NCBI GenBank assembly: GCA_050175155.1
Contig: JBFXJF010000005.1
Location: 1 to 64,000 of the forward strand
Origin: JBFXJF01 sp050175155
GTDB lineage: Bacteria; Bacillota; Bacilli; Tepidibacillales; Tepidibacillaceae
Length of the DNA: 64,000 nt
Direction: 5' to 3'
Position numbers and translations under genes: made by a program. The notes beneath the pieces were generated by a model, which saw only the letters and a program-made list of their open reading frames with translations, had not been told where the DNA came from and ran no database searches. How positions within the stretch are numbered: position 1 is the first letter of the stretch; each line of letters starts with the position of its first letter. Below are positions 1 to 9,921 of the stretch, one piece after another.

Positions 1-2187
1 AGTACATCAATGGTACAAACTATGGTGTTTCAATCCACGCACCTGTGTAAGGTGCGACAGCAACAAGAGATAGCATAGGGGCAGGAGTATATGTTTCAAT
101 CCACGCACCTGTGTAAGGTGCGACCAAAGTATTTGGGATAGAGTTAGACCCATCAACACGTTTCAATCCACGCACCTGTGTAAGGTGCGACACCAAAGGG
201 GCGGCGGCCAAGAGATGCTCTGGAAGTTTCAATCCACGCACCTGTGTAAGGTGCGACTTAAATTATGTGACGCCTTATAGCAGGCAGTAAAGGTTTCAAT
301 CCACGCACCTGTGTAAGGTGCGACAGAAGAAAGAGTACAAAGAAAAACCAGTAACAAAAGTTTCAATCCACGCACCTGTGTAAGGTGCGACGCAAGTAAG
401 AGCATCTTACAAAATTGTAGACACAGGTTTCAATCCACGCACCTGTGTAAGGTGCGACTTGGCTTAAGACTAAATACTTTGACAACAAAGAGTTTCAATC
501 CACGCACCTGTGTAAGGTGCGACCTCAAAAGTTAATTTAAACGTACTTACCTACACAGTTTCAATCCACGCACCTGTGTAAGGTGCGACGTGCAAAGATT
601 GTGGTTATGAAAATGCACAGGGCGTTTCAATCCACGCACCTGTGTAAGGTGCGACCTATTGTAGATGTTACATTGGGTGATATACCAGATGGGGCGTTTC
701 AATCCACGCACCTGTGTAAGGTGCGACTAGGAGCTATTAAAGACAGTTTTATGGTTTTTATAGTTTCAATCCACGCACCTGTGTAAGGTGCGACTCAAAA
801 CTCAGTTAATAGCTGTAGGGACAAAAAGTTTCAATCCACGCACCTGTGTAAGGTGCGACATTGACCAAATGAGGGTTGCTAGTCCATTTAATGTTTCAAT
901 CCACGCACCTGTGTAAGGTGCGACCAACAGATCCTAATAACGCTCTTAGGATATTAGGGTTTCAATCCACGCACCTGTGTAAGGTGCGACTCTTGTATTC
1001 ATTTCTAAATCCTTTCATATCCAAGTTTCAATCCACGCACCTGTGTAAGGTGCGACGAAATACTAGATAAGGTTATGCAAGCAAACTTGAATGGTTTCAA
1101 TCCACGCACCTGTGTAAGGTGCGACTTGCATAATCTTTCAATCGGGTATGATTTCGATTCATGTTTCAATCCACGCACCTGTGTAAGGTGCGACCTAGCC
1201 ATCTATAAAAAAAAGGAGATAAAAATTAATGTTTCAATCCACGCACCTGTGTAAGGTGCGACGACAAAGACAAATTAATAAAAGTCATTACTACAGGTTT
1301 CAATCCACGCACCTGTGTAAGGTGCGACCTTAGCCTACGTTCTTTCTCGTTTTTCCAATAAAGTTTCAATCCACGCACCTGTGTAAGGTGCGACTTGAAT
1401 TGCTTAGTTTCTTTTGTTTCCTTGTCAGTGTTTCAATCCACGCACCTGTGTAAGGTGCGACTTATGAGTATCAGTATGCGTCCTTGAAGGATAAGAGTTT
1501 CAATCCACGCACCTGTGTAAGGTGCGACATGAAATCCCTAATGACATAGATGTGACTACAGACGTTTCAATCCACGCACCTGTGTAAGGTGCGACAATCT
1601 TACTATAAATTATAGTAATATAGATACTATGTTTCAATCCACGCACCTGTGTAAGGTGCGACCAAAAAAAATAAAATTCGGCTCGCCCAGCGGTGTTTCA
1701 ATCCACGCACCTGTGTAAGGTGCGACGATAAACGTAGTTTGGATAACGCAGAGGGGAACGGTTTCAATCCACGCACCTGTGTAAGGTGCGACCATCATAG
1801 GTTGGATGAAATTGCGAGGCGGTGAGTGTTTCAATCCACGCACCTGTGTAAGGTGCGACTTAATATCACTTGTTTTATCCCAAATTGCGTATGTTTCAAT
1901 CCACGCACCTGTGTAAGGTGCGACTAAAAAAGGATAGTTAAAAAAGGAGGTAATCTATGTTTCAATCCACGCACCTGTGTAAGGTGCGACGTTTGTAGCA
2001 GAAAGGAAGGAGGGAAGTCATATGTTTCAATCCACGCACCTGTGTAAGGTGCGACAGTTGGACCTAACGGCAAATCAAGGGTTGTTAGAGTTTCAATCCA
2101 CGCACCTGTGTAAGGTGCGACTAAGATTGAGTACTCAGATGAGTACAAATTTCTTGTTTCAATCCACGCACCTGTGTAAGGTGCGAC
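1..2187 (-). CRISPR. Type I-C CRISPR array, 33 repeats, open at the left edge
   Basis: There are 33 copies of a 32-bp repeat, the first at 27-58 and the last at 2156-2187. On the plus strand each begins GTTTCAATCCACGC and ends AAGGTGCGAC; all copies look identical. The 32 full spacers are mostly 32-37 nt, with one outlier of 40 nt (656-695). Bases 1-26 are part of a further spacer, so the array continues outside the window. On the minus strand the repeat reads GTCGCACC...GGATTGAAAC, the usual type I-C orientation with the 5' handle of the crRNA at its end. Transcription is therefore inferred from right to left, away from the leader at 2188-2362, and the newest spacer should be 2122-2155. The inner stem GCACC/GGTGC is visible in each repeat. 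Confidence 0.98.
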
Positions 2188-2362
2188 AGTATACGTAAAA
2201 AAAATAGTTGTACCAACTGTTTAAAACATTGAATTTGCGAACGTAATATATTGTACTGAATAAATTTTCTTTTTTTTTAAATTATTCTTTTTTTTCAACC
2301 TATTTTAAGATTTTAAATATGTGCAAATATTATGTGAACATAGGGTTCGCAAATTTATATCT
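2188..2362 (-). promoter_or_regulatory. CRISPR leader
   Basis: This AT-rich stretch separates cas2 from the first repeat, the expected place of the leader. It contains homopolymer T/A runs and a perfect 11-bp inverted repeat, AATTTGCGAAC at 2232-2242 and its complement at 2345-2355, 102 bp apart. I cannot pick a confident promoter in it because much of it resembles -10 boxes. The inverted repeat may bind an adaptation or regulatory protein; that is inference. Confidence 0.8.
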
Positions 2363-2653
2363 CTAAGTAATTAGTATTCCTTCAGGATCATACGTTGGTT
2401 TTGCCCCAAAATGGTCTATCCGATTCTTCCATTTTGCACCTAAAAAATAGTATCTTAAACTATCAACAGAAGGATCTGCTATTTTTTCTAATTTGTTTCT
2501 TAATACTGAAAATTGGGAAGGGTCTACTAAACATTCAAAAACAGAATTTTGAACCCTTTGTCCATTGTTAACACATTGTTTTGCAATTTTTCTTAAACGT
2601 TTTCTACCCGCATTTGTTTCTGTGTTAACGTCATATGTTATTAATACCATCAT
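2363..2653 (-). CDS. cas2: CRISPR-associated endonuclease Cas2 (type I-C)
   Basis: A 96-residue protein of normal Cas2 length with the N-terminal VLITYDV strand carrying the conserved aspartate (D8). Cas2 dimers form the core of the Cas1-Cas2 spacer-integration complex. Two Met codons open the frame, and either could be the start. It is the last gene of the cas operon, 10 bp after cas1, and its stop lies at the edge of the leader, as in most type I-C loci. Family identity is clear from size, motif and position. Confidence 0.95.
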   Translation of the reverse strand: MMVLITYDVNTETNAGRKRLRKIAKQCVNNGQRVQNSVFECLVDPSQFSVLRNKLEKIADPSVDSLRYYFLGAKWKNRIDHFGAKPTYDPEGILIT

Positions 2654-2663
2654 TATTCATCAT

Positions 2664-3695
2664 CTACTTCCATAGAAATGGGGGATATTCATCTAAATCT
2701 CCTCTGAGATGACGTGCTAATAACAATGCTTGCACGTATGGTAACAATCCAATACTTATTTTCTCATTTAAAAATGGATGTGTTATTTCCTCTTGTTTTC
2801 GTTTTTGCCAAGCAGTTAATACTTCTTTTCTTGTATCATTATCCATTAATACTCCGCCACTTTCTTTGGTTGTAAAACCCTTAGACGTAATTTGCTTTCT
2901 ATTAATTAAAGAAAGTACAAATCTATCAACAAAAAAAGATCGAAATTCTTCCATTAAATCTAAAGCCAGTGATGCCCTTCCCGATCTATCTCTATGTAAG
3001 AACCCTACATACGGATCCAACCCCACTGTTTCTAATGCTGATTGTATATCATGTGCTAAAATAGTATAAAGAAAGGAAAGCATTGCATTTAAATTATCCC
3101 TTGGTGGTCTTTTATTTCTATCATGCATAAAAAAATCTTCTTTTTGCTGTAATATCAGTTCATTAAAAACTCCAAAATATGTTTTAGCACAATCACCTTC
3201 GATTCCTCGTATCTCATCTAAACTCTTGCTATGTTTCAATCGTGAAATTTTATTCTTAATGTATGATGATGCTTGTTCCAGCATAACAACATCTACTTTT
3301 TCACTATGATCTCTAATACTACGTTCAAGCACTACTCTTGAATTTACTAGTTTACCAGTAATACAATTTATCGCAATCGGTATACAATCCAACTCATTAC
3401 TAGAAACATAATATTGTTTCTTTCTTAATAGAACATTTCCATATACAGGTCCTATCACGCGTGCTAAAAATTTACCATATTGACTCATAAAACATAGTCC
3501 AACATTCTTTTCTGCACAAAACCCCATTAGTGCTGGGCTTGCTCCCATATAACCGAAGCATACAATGCTTTCAATATTATGAATTGGTATGCGAAATTTT
3601 TCACTTCCTTCAGCGAGAATTACAATATTTTCACCATCTAATGATAAAAATGAATTTGGAGTAGTTACATATAATACATTTAAAAGTTTTCTCAT
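2664..3695 (-). CDS. cas1: CRISPR-associated integrase Cas1 (type I-C)
   Basis: A 343-residue Cas1 that inserts new spacers at the leader end of the array together with Cas2. The metal-binding residues are visible: E166 (in RGIEGD), H234 (in GFLHRDRSGR) and E249/E250 (in LDLMEEFR). The N-terminal beta domain (about 1-75) and helical catalytic domain (about 85-330) are both complete. It lies 8 bp after cas4 and 10 bp before cas2. Nothing suggests that it is broken, so adaptation should be functional. Confidence 0.97.
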   Translation of the reverse strand: MRKLLNVLYVTTPNSFLSLDGENIVILAEGSEKFRIPIHNIESIVCFGYMGASPALMGFCAEKNVGLCFMSQYGKFLARVIGPVYGNVLLRKKQYYVSSNELDCIPIAINCITGKLVNSRVVLERSIRDHSEKVDVVMLEQASSYIKNKISRLKHSKSLDEIRGIEGDCAKTYFGVFNELILQQKEDFFMHDRNKRPPRDNLNAMLSFLYTILAHDIQSALETVGLDPYVGFLHRDRSGRASLALDLMEEFRSFFVDRFVLSLINRKQITSKGFTTKESGGVLMDNDTRKEVLTAWQKRKQEEITHPFLNEKISIGLLPYVQALLLARHLRGDLDEYPPFLWK

Positions 3696-3703
3696 GTTTT
3701 TAC

Positions 3704-4372
3704 CTATTCTAAAAATTTTTTAATGTAATTGTTTACGCTTGTTTTTTTTAATCCTAATTTAGGAAGACATATATTCACAAGGGAACAAGATTTGCAATTT
3801 CTATCATTTATTATAGCTCTAGGTGTATGTTGTTTTGCATACATGCTATGCATCTGTTCTGAAAAATTTACAACTTGATGTCTAAGACCTTCATCAAATA
3901 CTACCTTTGTTCTGTGCTTGGTCTCCCCATAATAAAGGTATCCATAATCAATAATAGTATTAAGCATTTCTTCAAGACACATTGCCTGAGCACACAGTTG
4001 AACCTCATCTATAATATCCTTTTTAGGTTTACCCCTTTTATACTCAATCGGAACTGGATTCCACTTACCATCCCGTCCCTGTATAGATACGCCATATTTT
4101 TCAACTGCATAAAATTCGACAACATCTGAGTTACCATACAGACCTAATATATATGATGAAAGCGGTACAGAACGAGTTGTTAAAATACCTCCTCTAGCTT
4201 CAAAAAAATCCGGATTATCAACTCGTTCATGTAATTGTTTGCCCTCAACGGTTTTTAAATTTTCACTCCATTGTTTTTCGATATGTATTAGAGCCCATTG
4301 CCTTTGACAATATGCAAAGTGTTGAATACCTGATAAGGCAAGCATATCATCATCACTATAACTACCTATCAT
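3704..4372 (-). CDS. cas4: CRISPR-associated exonuclease Cas4
   Basis: A 222-residue RecB-like Cas4 nuclease that trims prespacers and helps select those with a correct PAM. The four iron-sulfur cluster cysteines are C22 (in YCQRQW) and C193, C196 and C202 (in CKSC and NICLP). Nuclease residues include D84 in NSDVVEF, E110/K112 in PIEYKRGK and Q125 in the QxxxY-like helix. Its start overlaps the cas7 stop by 4 bp, implying translational coupling. Cas4 is a standard member of complete type I-C operons. Confidence 0.95.
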   Translation of the reverse strand: MIGSYSDDDMLALSGIQHFAYCQRQWALIHIEKQWSENLKTVEGKQLHERVDNPDFFEARGGILTTRSVPLSSYILGLYGNSDVVEFYAVEKYGVSIQGRDGKWNPVPIEYKRGKPKKDIIDEVQLCAQAMCLEEMLNTIIDYGYLYYGETKHRTKVVFDEGLRHQVVNFSEQMHSMYAKQHTPRAIINDRNCKSCSLVNICLPKLGLKKTSVNNYIKKFLE

Positions 4373-5232
4373 ATTTTTTCTATCAAGGTTACACCTTCTG
4401 GTAATTCCGAATTATTAATTTTTATTTCGAAATCATCATAACTACGGGCAGGTTTCTCTTTATCTATCTTTTTTACACTTATTAATTCAAATAATTTGTG
4501 AGATTGTGCATTACCTAGTTCGGTATTATGTTTAAAAACAACTAACTTACGAACAGCCATCTTTCCCCTTGCAGCTGCATGGTCATGTTCGAACATATTT
4601 ATTATTGCTTCCCATAAAAGCTCTAAATCTTCTTCGGAAAAACCAGTTTTAGCTGCAATATTTGCTGAGACATAGCCTTCTGTTTTATATAGAGCATATG
4701 GTACAATATGTTTTCTACCCATTTTAGAACTCGATTCACCCTCATTAGCGTAAGTACAGCTAGTAATAGTTAATTCGTTTGTAATGATTGGTTCTATACT
4801 TCTTGCAAAGTTAATTTGGACTGGACCACGTACTTGACCACAATTATACTTCAAGGTCATAACTGCGCCGAATGTTCGAATGTCAAAAAAATTATCACAC
4901 ATAAATCTAGTTATTTCCTTGAATTCTTGTATGTCTTTTGGTTCTTCCGTTCCTTTTGGTGCTTCGATATTTGTCATTTTATATGCCCATTTACGATTTA
5001 TATCAAGTGTTACCCCTTCTTTAACATAAATCTTATACTTTTCACAATCCTTCTTGGCAACTTCAACATAATTTCTGATTTTTCTTTTAATACAAACATC
5101 GGTTACAAGTCCATAATTCGTTTCAGCATCTATACGAGGCATATTCCCAGCATCTGGATCACCGTTCGGATTACCATTCTCTACATCGAACAATACTACA
5201 AACTCATACCTATTTTTAATAATTTCACTCAT
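4369..5232 (-). CDS. cas7: Type I-C Cascade backbone protein Cas7 (Csd2)
   Basis: A 287-residue Cas7/Csd2-family protein. It opens with the typical RYEFVVLFDVENGNPNGDPD region of the RRM fold and contains the Csd2-like DIRTFGAVM and GQVRGPVQINFARS segments. Several copies coat the crRNA in the type I-C effector complex. It starts 1 bp after the cas8c stop and overlaps cas4 by 4 bp. The length and motifs are those of an intact protein. Confidence 0.96.
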   Translation of the reverse strand: MSEIIKNRYEFVVLFDVENGNPNGDPDAGNMPRIDAETNYGLVTDVCIKRKIRNYVEVAKKDCEKYKIYVKEGVTLDINRKWAYKMTNIEAPKGTEEPKDIQEFKEITRFMCDNFFDIRTFGAVMTLKYNCGQVRGPVQINFARSIEPIITNELTITSCTYANEGESSSKMGRKHIVPYALYKTEGYVSANIAAKTGFSEEDLELLWEAIINMFEHDHAAARGKMAVRKLVVFKHNTELGNAQSHKLFELISVKKIDKEKPARSYDDFEIKINNSELPEGVTLIEKI

Positions 5233-7032
5233 CTAATTTTCCTCCTTAATATTTTGAATTTCTTTTATTTGTTTCTCCCACAATTTTGATCTTTGATGAT
5301 AATATCCTAAAATAAATATACCTTGTTGATCTAACGTTAAATGTGAAGGAAAACTATCAATATTCTGTATTATAGATTCAATTTTTTTATCATTTAAAAA
5401 TCCATACTCCGCTTTTGAAATGTGATGTTGTGCAAGTCTTAGTAAAATCGGAAATACTGCCCCTGGAGTTGTCATTGCGGATGCAAAATACTTTGCTCGA
5501 ATAGTAACGTTACCAGCATCATTTTGTGTTTTTTCAAGAATTGCAAATAATCTACCAAGTAAATATGCCTTTTCTGTTGTTTGTTCATTTAATGCCACTG
5601 TTGAAACCTCCTCAAATATTTTATTTTTTGTTATTCTACCTTTTCTTATTAAAAACGCCTTTACAATCGATGCGCGTACATAATTAACTCTTATTTCACC
5701 ATCAGTTTTTACCCTTTGAAGAATTGAATTGTAAAGCGATTGAGAATACATTCCTCCACAAAGTATTGAACGCATGATTGATCCTGCTAATAAAGGTTTT
5801 GCATCTTTATCTGTGCTCTTAGGTGAGATAGTCTCTTTAAGCAACATCCATATTGGTATATTGTCAGCTCTGTTATCAAAATCTTTTATAATCTCTATAT
5901 CCTTGTAATGTTGTATGATTTTTTCTACGAACTCTCCAAAATTATCCGAATGAAAGAATCTAATTGAAATACGGCTAGCATTAGGGGACAAACCTAAGAC
6001 ATAAAATTTTGTTAATGGATTAATTTCTTTATCTAAGTCTTTATTGATCCTATTCCCTAACCTTGCATTTAATAGAACTTCCTTAATAGTAGCTTCGATT
6101 TTTTTATCTCTTCTATTTCCGGTGCTTTTTTCAACATCCTGATCAATACAAGGATTAAGTAGTTCCGCTGCTAAGTCTGTATAAATCTCTTCCGGGCTCT
6201 CTGCCCAAAAGACTGTTGTTGCGTCGCCTATTTGAACTTTTTGTTTATGATTTGATAGCATATAGTTAAGAACTGTCGTATAAGCAAAAACAGTATTTTT
6301 GCCTATTGGTGAATTGTAACTTTGTATTTTACCATATGATTCGTAAGATTGTGCATTAAATGACACTATTGAAGCACTGTTACTTTTTGTACCCCTTACA
6401 TTTTTAATAAAAGTGTGTGTTCTGGCTATTAAAGTTTCATTACCTGTAACAAGACACTTTCCCAATAAATCATCTTCATTATCTGAAATATATTTCTCCC
6501 ATAAACATTTAATCTCATCGTCATTATGAATAAAGTCTCTCTCTCCATCTAGTATAAATACTATATTATTTCCCTCTAATATATCGTCCAAATAATCTAT
6601 TAATACAGGATGTTGTCTAGCTTCAGAAATATCCCAATTTTCTAAAAAAGCTAAAATGCTTTTTCCAGCTTTATCCTTAGCATTTTTTAATACTTTGTTG
6701 TGTAGTTCTTTAAAGTTTACAAAAGCATCTTTTGAGCGAATTGGTTTCCCTTTATTGTCTATTCCCAAAACATATGTACTGTTATCACACATAAAGTTAG
6801 CAAAAATTTTAACGCCGTGATCTATTTGTTCCGGTACTGTTAATGTTCTAGATATCAGCTTTTTACCTTTATCCCCTTCTACCTTCAATGAAATTACATC
6901 AAGTAACTCACCTTCTAATGAAATATTCAGTGCATATCCTACTTTCGCACTACTATAGCCATTTAAAGGGATGCCGCTTTTTCCATCCTCAGCAAGAATC
7001 TCATAATACTTACTTAAGGCATTAATGATCAT
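5233..7032 (-). CDS. cas8c: Type I-C Cascade large subunit Cas8c (Csd1)
   Basis: A 599-residue Csd1-family protein, the large subunit that reads the PAM and recruits Cas3. The opening MIINALSKYYEILAEDGKSG and the segments DATTVFWAES and FYVLGLSPNASRISIRF are hallmarks of Csd1. The length is normal. The ATG is preceded by GAGGTGA at 7 nt spacing. In type I-C systems an internal start near the 3' end can also yield a small Cas11-like subunit. The helical C-terminal part (about residues 480-599) is where to look, but I cannot identify a convincing internal ribosome site. Confidence 0.95.
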   Translation of the reverse strand: MIINALSKYYEILAEDGKSGIPLNGYSSAKVGYALNISLEGELLDVISLKVEGDKGKKLISRTLTVPEQIDHGVKIFANFMCDNSTYVLGIDNKGKPIRSKDAFVNFKELHNKVLKNAKDKAGKSILAFLENWDISEARQHPVLIDYLDDILEGNNIVFILDGERDFIHNDDEIKCLWEKYISDNEDDLLGKCLVTGNETLIARTHTFIKNVRGTKSNSASIVSFNAQSYESYGKIQSYNSPIGKNTVFAYTTVLNYMLSNHKQKVQIGDATTVFWAESPEEIYTDLAAELLNPCIDQDVEKSTGNRRDKKIEATIKEVLLNARLGNRINKDLDKEINPLTKFYVLGLSPNASRISIRFFHSDNFGEFVEKIIQHYKDIEIIKDFDNRADNIPIWMLLKETISPKSTDKDAKPLLAGSIMRSILCGGMYSQSLYNSILQRVKTDGEIRVNYVRASIVKAFLIRKGRITKNKIFEEVSTVALNEQTTEKAYLLGRLFAILEKTQNDAGNVTIRAKYFASAMTTPGAVFPILLRLAQHHISKAEYGFLNDKKIESIIQNIDSFPSHLTLDQQGIFILGYYHQRSKLWEKQIKEIQNIKEEN

Positions 7033-7039
7033 TTATTTT

Positions 7040-7693
7040 TCACCTCGCTTTTAGTAAAGCATTAACATCAATTATTCCATTATTCATTAATACTCTGAAA
7101 AATATTGGGTTCATATCATTTTGAAAATCAATATCCCATAACATCCATCCTAAATCTAATTCTTGATTATTGTAAAAGCTCTCAATAGATTCGTCTTCAA
7201 ACAACTCGAAATTAGCAGAAAACTCTCTTGTTCCTAAGGCTGGTTGATGATAACATTGACCTTGTTTCATTCTCCTTAGTGCTATGTTATAATGCTTCTC
7301 TGGCGTATCTTCTGGGCCTGCTTTCTCAGTCATTTCAAAATGCGCCTCAATAATATAGCACACATCCTTAAGTATCATTGATGCCCTCTGTTGTCTTATC
7401 TCTGGAGCTATTTGATATAGTCCTGAATTATCACCATTCATAACTCTTTTTACATTGCTACTTGATATTTTTTGACTAACCTCATTCCTCCGTATATTTG
7501 TAAACTTGATTTCATTAACTACGTATATCTTGTCAATTACCCAGCGTATTGCTGGTTTCCAGTAAATTGCTTCAATTATACCCCTTGCTGCAGATGGAGT
7601 TATTACATCATAACTTACACGCTCTACTTTCATTTCAGGTCTTGTAAAACAAGCGTAGTTTCCATAAACCTTTAATTTAATTCCATAGCCCAC
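7040..7693 (-). CDS. cas5c: Type I-C Cas5 (Cas5d), pre-crRNA processing endonuclease
   Basis: A Cas5d/Csd5-family RAMP protein of about 217 residues. In type I-C, which lacks Cas6, this subunit cuts pre-crRNA and stays bound to the 5' handle. The N-terminal VYGNYACFTRPEMKVERVSYDV and the following PSAARGIIEAIYWKP are typical. I chose the GTG at 7693 because AAGGAG sits 8 nt upstream; the GTG three codons earlier (7702) would abut the Shine-Dalgarno sequence. It lies between cas3 and cas8c with short gaps. Confidence 0.93.
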   Translation of the reverse strand: MGYGIKLKVYGNYACFTRPEMKVERVSYDVITPSAARGIIEAIYWKPAIRWVIDKIYVVNEIKFTNIRRNEVSQKISSSNVKRVMNGDNSGLYQIAPEIRQQRASMILKDVCYIIEAHFEMTEKAGPEDTPEKHYNIALRRMKQGQCYHQPALGTREFSANFELFEDESIESFYNNQELDLGWMLWDIDFQNDMNPIFFRVLMNNGIIDVNALLKAR

Positions 7694-7710
7694 CTTACAC
7701 ACTCCTTTCT

Positions 7711-9891
7711 TTATACAAATATACCTTCACCATAAGTATCTTTTGGTATAGCAAGCCCCGTGCTTTCATTATAATAATTAATGAAATCGTCAAGTATAAT
7801 AAAACTATCATTAATTGTTTTTAGAGCCGCATTTTTAAGTAGCGTCTTATACTCATATTCATATATTGAAACGGTATATGGTTGTAATTTTCTTGCAACA
7901 CTACGTGGATACTTACTAAATTGAGCCTCATTTATCAATTTTATTGCGTCATTATTAAAAGGAATTACAATTGAGTATGTGTTGTTTTCTATCAATCTGA
8001 ACTTCTCTGCTGCGTCTTTAAAATCAAACTCCAACATATTCCCTCTTTCTTCAAAACAATCTATAACACTTTTTTTATCTAAAGCTTGTTCTCCTTCAAT
8101 GTCATATAGCATTTTAAAATAATAGTCTATAGCATCCAGTGAAATAGGATCTTCATATTTCCTAAATACCATATCCGCAACCTTTGCAGTTCTTTCTAAA
8201 TAGCCTCTAATTTTCGCATGTTCTGAGATAGGTTTAAAGACAAAAACATTTCCCTTATCTAAAATTCCCTCGCGGTTACATCTACCAGCAGATTGTACAA
8301 TAGAATCAATACCTGCAACTGAACGATAAACCACTGGAAAATCAATATCAACACCAGCTTCAATAAGTTGCGTGGATACTACCTTGCAACTTTTTTTATC
8401 TTTTAGGTGTTGTTTAATTTCTTTTAATATCTCTTGTCTGTGAATTGGACACATTAATGTACTTAAATGAAAAGTAGTATCATCAGTTAATCTATTAAAT
8501 ATTTCTTTTGCATGCTTTCGTGTGCTTACTATACATAGTACTTGTTCATGTCTATTTAATTCGTCTAAAAGAGTGTCGTCATCCATCTCTCCTTTCATAA
8601 CAACCTTTACCTTTTTAAAATCGATATATAACTGCTTAGGATTTTCCATTATTTCAATTGGTTTAATTGATTGAGGAAGTAATTCATTAATTGATGGCTG
8701 AGTAGCAGTACATAAAACAGCTGTGGAACCATAATTATTAACTAATTCAGACACTGCTAAAAGACATGGTTTTAAGTATTCAATAGGTAACATTTGAGCC
8801 TCATCAAATATAACAACACTTTTTGCCATATTGTGAATTTTTCTACATTTTGAACTTCTATTAGAAAACAGAGATTCAAAAAACTGTACATTTGTTGTAA
8901 CGACAATTGGAATATCCCAATTTTCTGATGCAAGTTTTAATTTTTCACTAACCATTTGAATATCTTCAGAAATTTCTTTATCATATTGATAATTACTATG
9001 ATGTTCTAATACATTCTTATCGCCTAAAGCATCTTTAAATACTTTAGCGTTTTGTTCTATAATACTAGTATAAGGTATTACATAAATAATTCTTTCAAGA
9101 TTATGTATAGTTGCATGATTAAGTGCAAATGCAAGAGAGGAATATGTTTTTCCTCCACCCGTTGGTACTGTAAGCGTATATAATCCCGTTTCCATCTTTG
9201 ACATAAGTATACATCGTTTTAATATTTCGCCTCGTTTAATATTTATTTTTGAATTATTACAAGTAAAACTTGATAGAAAATTATTAAATGTATCATTTAA
9301 TTGCTGAATGCTAGCATTATTTCCACGAGGTTTTAACTCATCTGACATGTAGTCCTCAGTATCAAGGAAATCAGCATCTACTAAACAGGAATATATCATT
9401 CTAACAAAAAATGCTAAGGTAAAACCAAGAGATTCATTATTAGTAGATTTTATAGGTAGATTTAATATAAATTTATAAGTACTTATATCTATCTCTTTAT
9501 GAAATTCACTATAATTTTTTATCTCTTTATTTCTTAACCTTGCCTCTAATGTCCCTTCCGTAGATGCTGCAGTACCATGATTCAATAGACCACTATGATG
9601 ACCTGCTATACAGTAAGCCATTAATTTACCAAGTTTATCACCATATAAATTCATCACTTCCTTTGCTCCGGCTGTTGAATGATCAACTCTTAACACCTTA
9701 CCTTGAAGTTTTTGTTGAAAATCTAGAGAATACTTGCCTATATCGTGTAGCATTCCACATATATACCCAAACTCTCTAGCGTTAAATTTTGAAGCATACT
9801 TTCCTGCAATAATAGCTGTATTTTCTAAATGTTCAGCTACTGTTTGCCATGGTCTCTCTGGGTTGTCTGTAGAATGTGCATAATATTTCAT
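7711..9891 (-). CDS. cas3: CRISPR-associated helicase-nuclease Cas3
   Basis: A 726-residue Cas3 with an N-terminal HD nuclease domain (H21, H49-D50, K53 and H71) fused to a superfamily 2 helicase. Walker A is TVPTGGGKT (241-249), motif II is FDEAQ (362-366), and motif VI is QSAGRCNREG. It is recruited by Cascade to nick and degrade the displaced target strand from 3' to 5'. It is the first gene of the cas operon, with AAGGA 10 nt before the ATG. All expected catalytic residues are present. Confidence 0.97.
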   Translation of the reverse strand: MKYYAHSTDNPERPWQTVAEHLENTAIIAGKYASKFNAREFGYICGMLHDIGKYSLDFQQKLQGKVLRVDHSTAGAKEVMNLYGDKLGKLMAYCIAGHHSGLLNHGTAASTEGTLEARLRNKEIKNYSEFHKEIDISTYKFILNLPIKSTNNESLGFTLAFFVRMIYSCLVDADFLDTEDYMSDELKPRGNNASIQQLNDTFNNFLSSFTCNNSKINIKRGEILKRCILMSKMETGLYTLTVPTGGGKTYSSLAFALNHATIHNLERIIYVIPYTSIIEQNAKVFKDALGDKNVLEHHSNYQYDKEISEDIQMVSEKLKLASENWDIPIVVTTNVQFFESLFSNRSSKCRKIHNMAKSVVIFDEAQMLPIEYLKPCLLAVSELVNNYGSTAVLCTATQPSINELLPQSIKPIEIMENPKQLYIDFKKVKVVMKGEMDDDTLLDELNRHEQVLCIVSTRKHAKEIFNRLTDDTTFHLSTLMCPIHRQEILKEIKQHLKDKKSCKVVSTQLIEAGVDIDFPVVYRSVAGIDSIVQSAGRCNREGILDKGNVFVFKPISEHAKIRGYLERTAKVADMVFRKYEDPISLDAIDYYFKMLYDIEGEQALDKKSVIDCFEERGNMLEFDFKDAAEKFRLIENNTYSIVIPFNNDAIKLINEAQFSKYPRSVARKLQPYTVSIYEYEYKTLLKNAALKTINDSFIILDDFINYYNESTGLAIPKDTYGEGIFV

Positions 9892-9921
9892 TTACATCAA
9901 TTCCTTAAAATCATATTAGTT

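Noticed and set aside
20..2148. Several short reading frames inside the CRISPR array on both strands
   Set aside because: They are made of translated repeat units (FQSTHLCKVR and VAPYTGAWIET) and have no ribosome sites.
1..2187. Self-targeting spacers against genes in this window
   Set aside because: No spacer was recognised elsewhere in the window by eye; a proper search of the full genome would be needed.
4816..5289. A 157-codon plus-strand frame opposite cas7
   Set aside because: Its composition (Phe, Ile, Tyr-rich) is that of an antisense shadow of a low-GC gene; cas7 on the other strand is clear.
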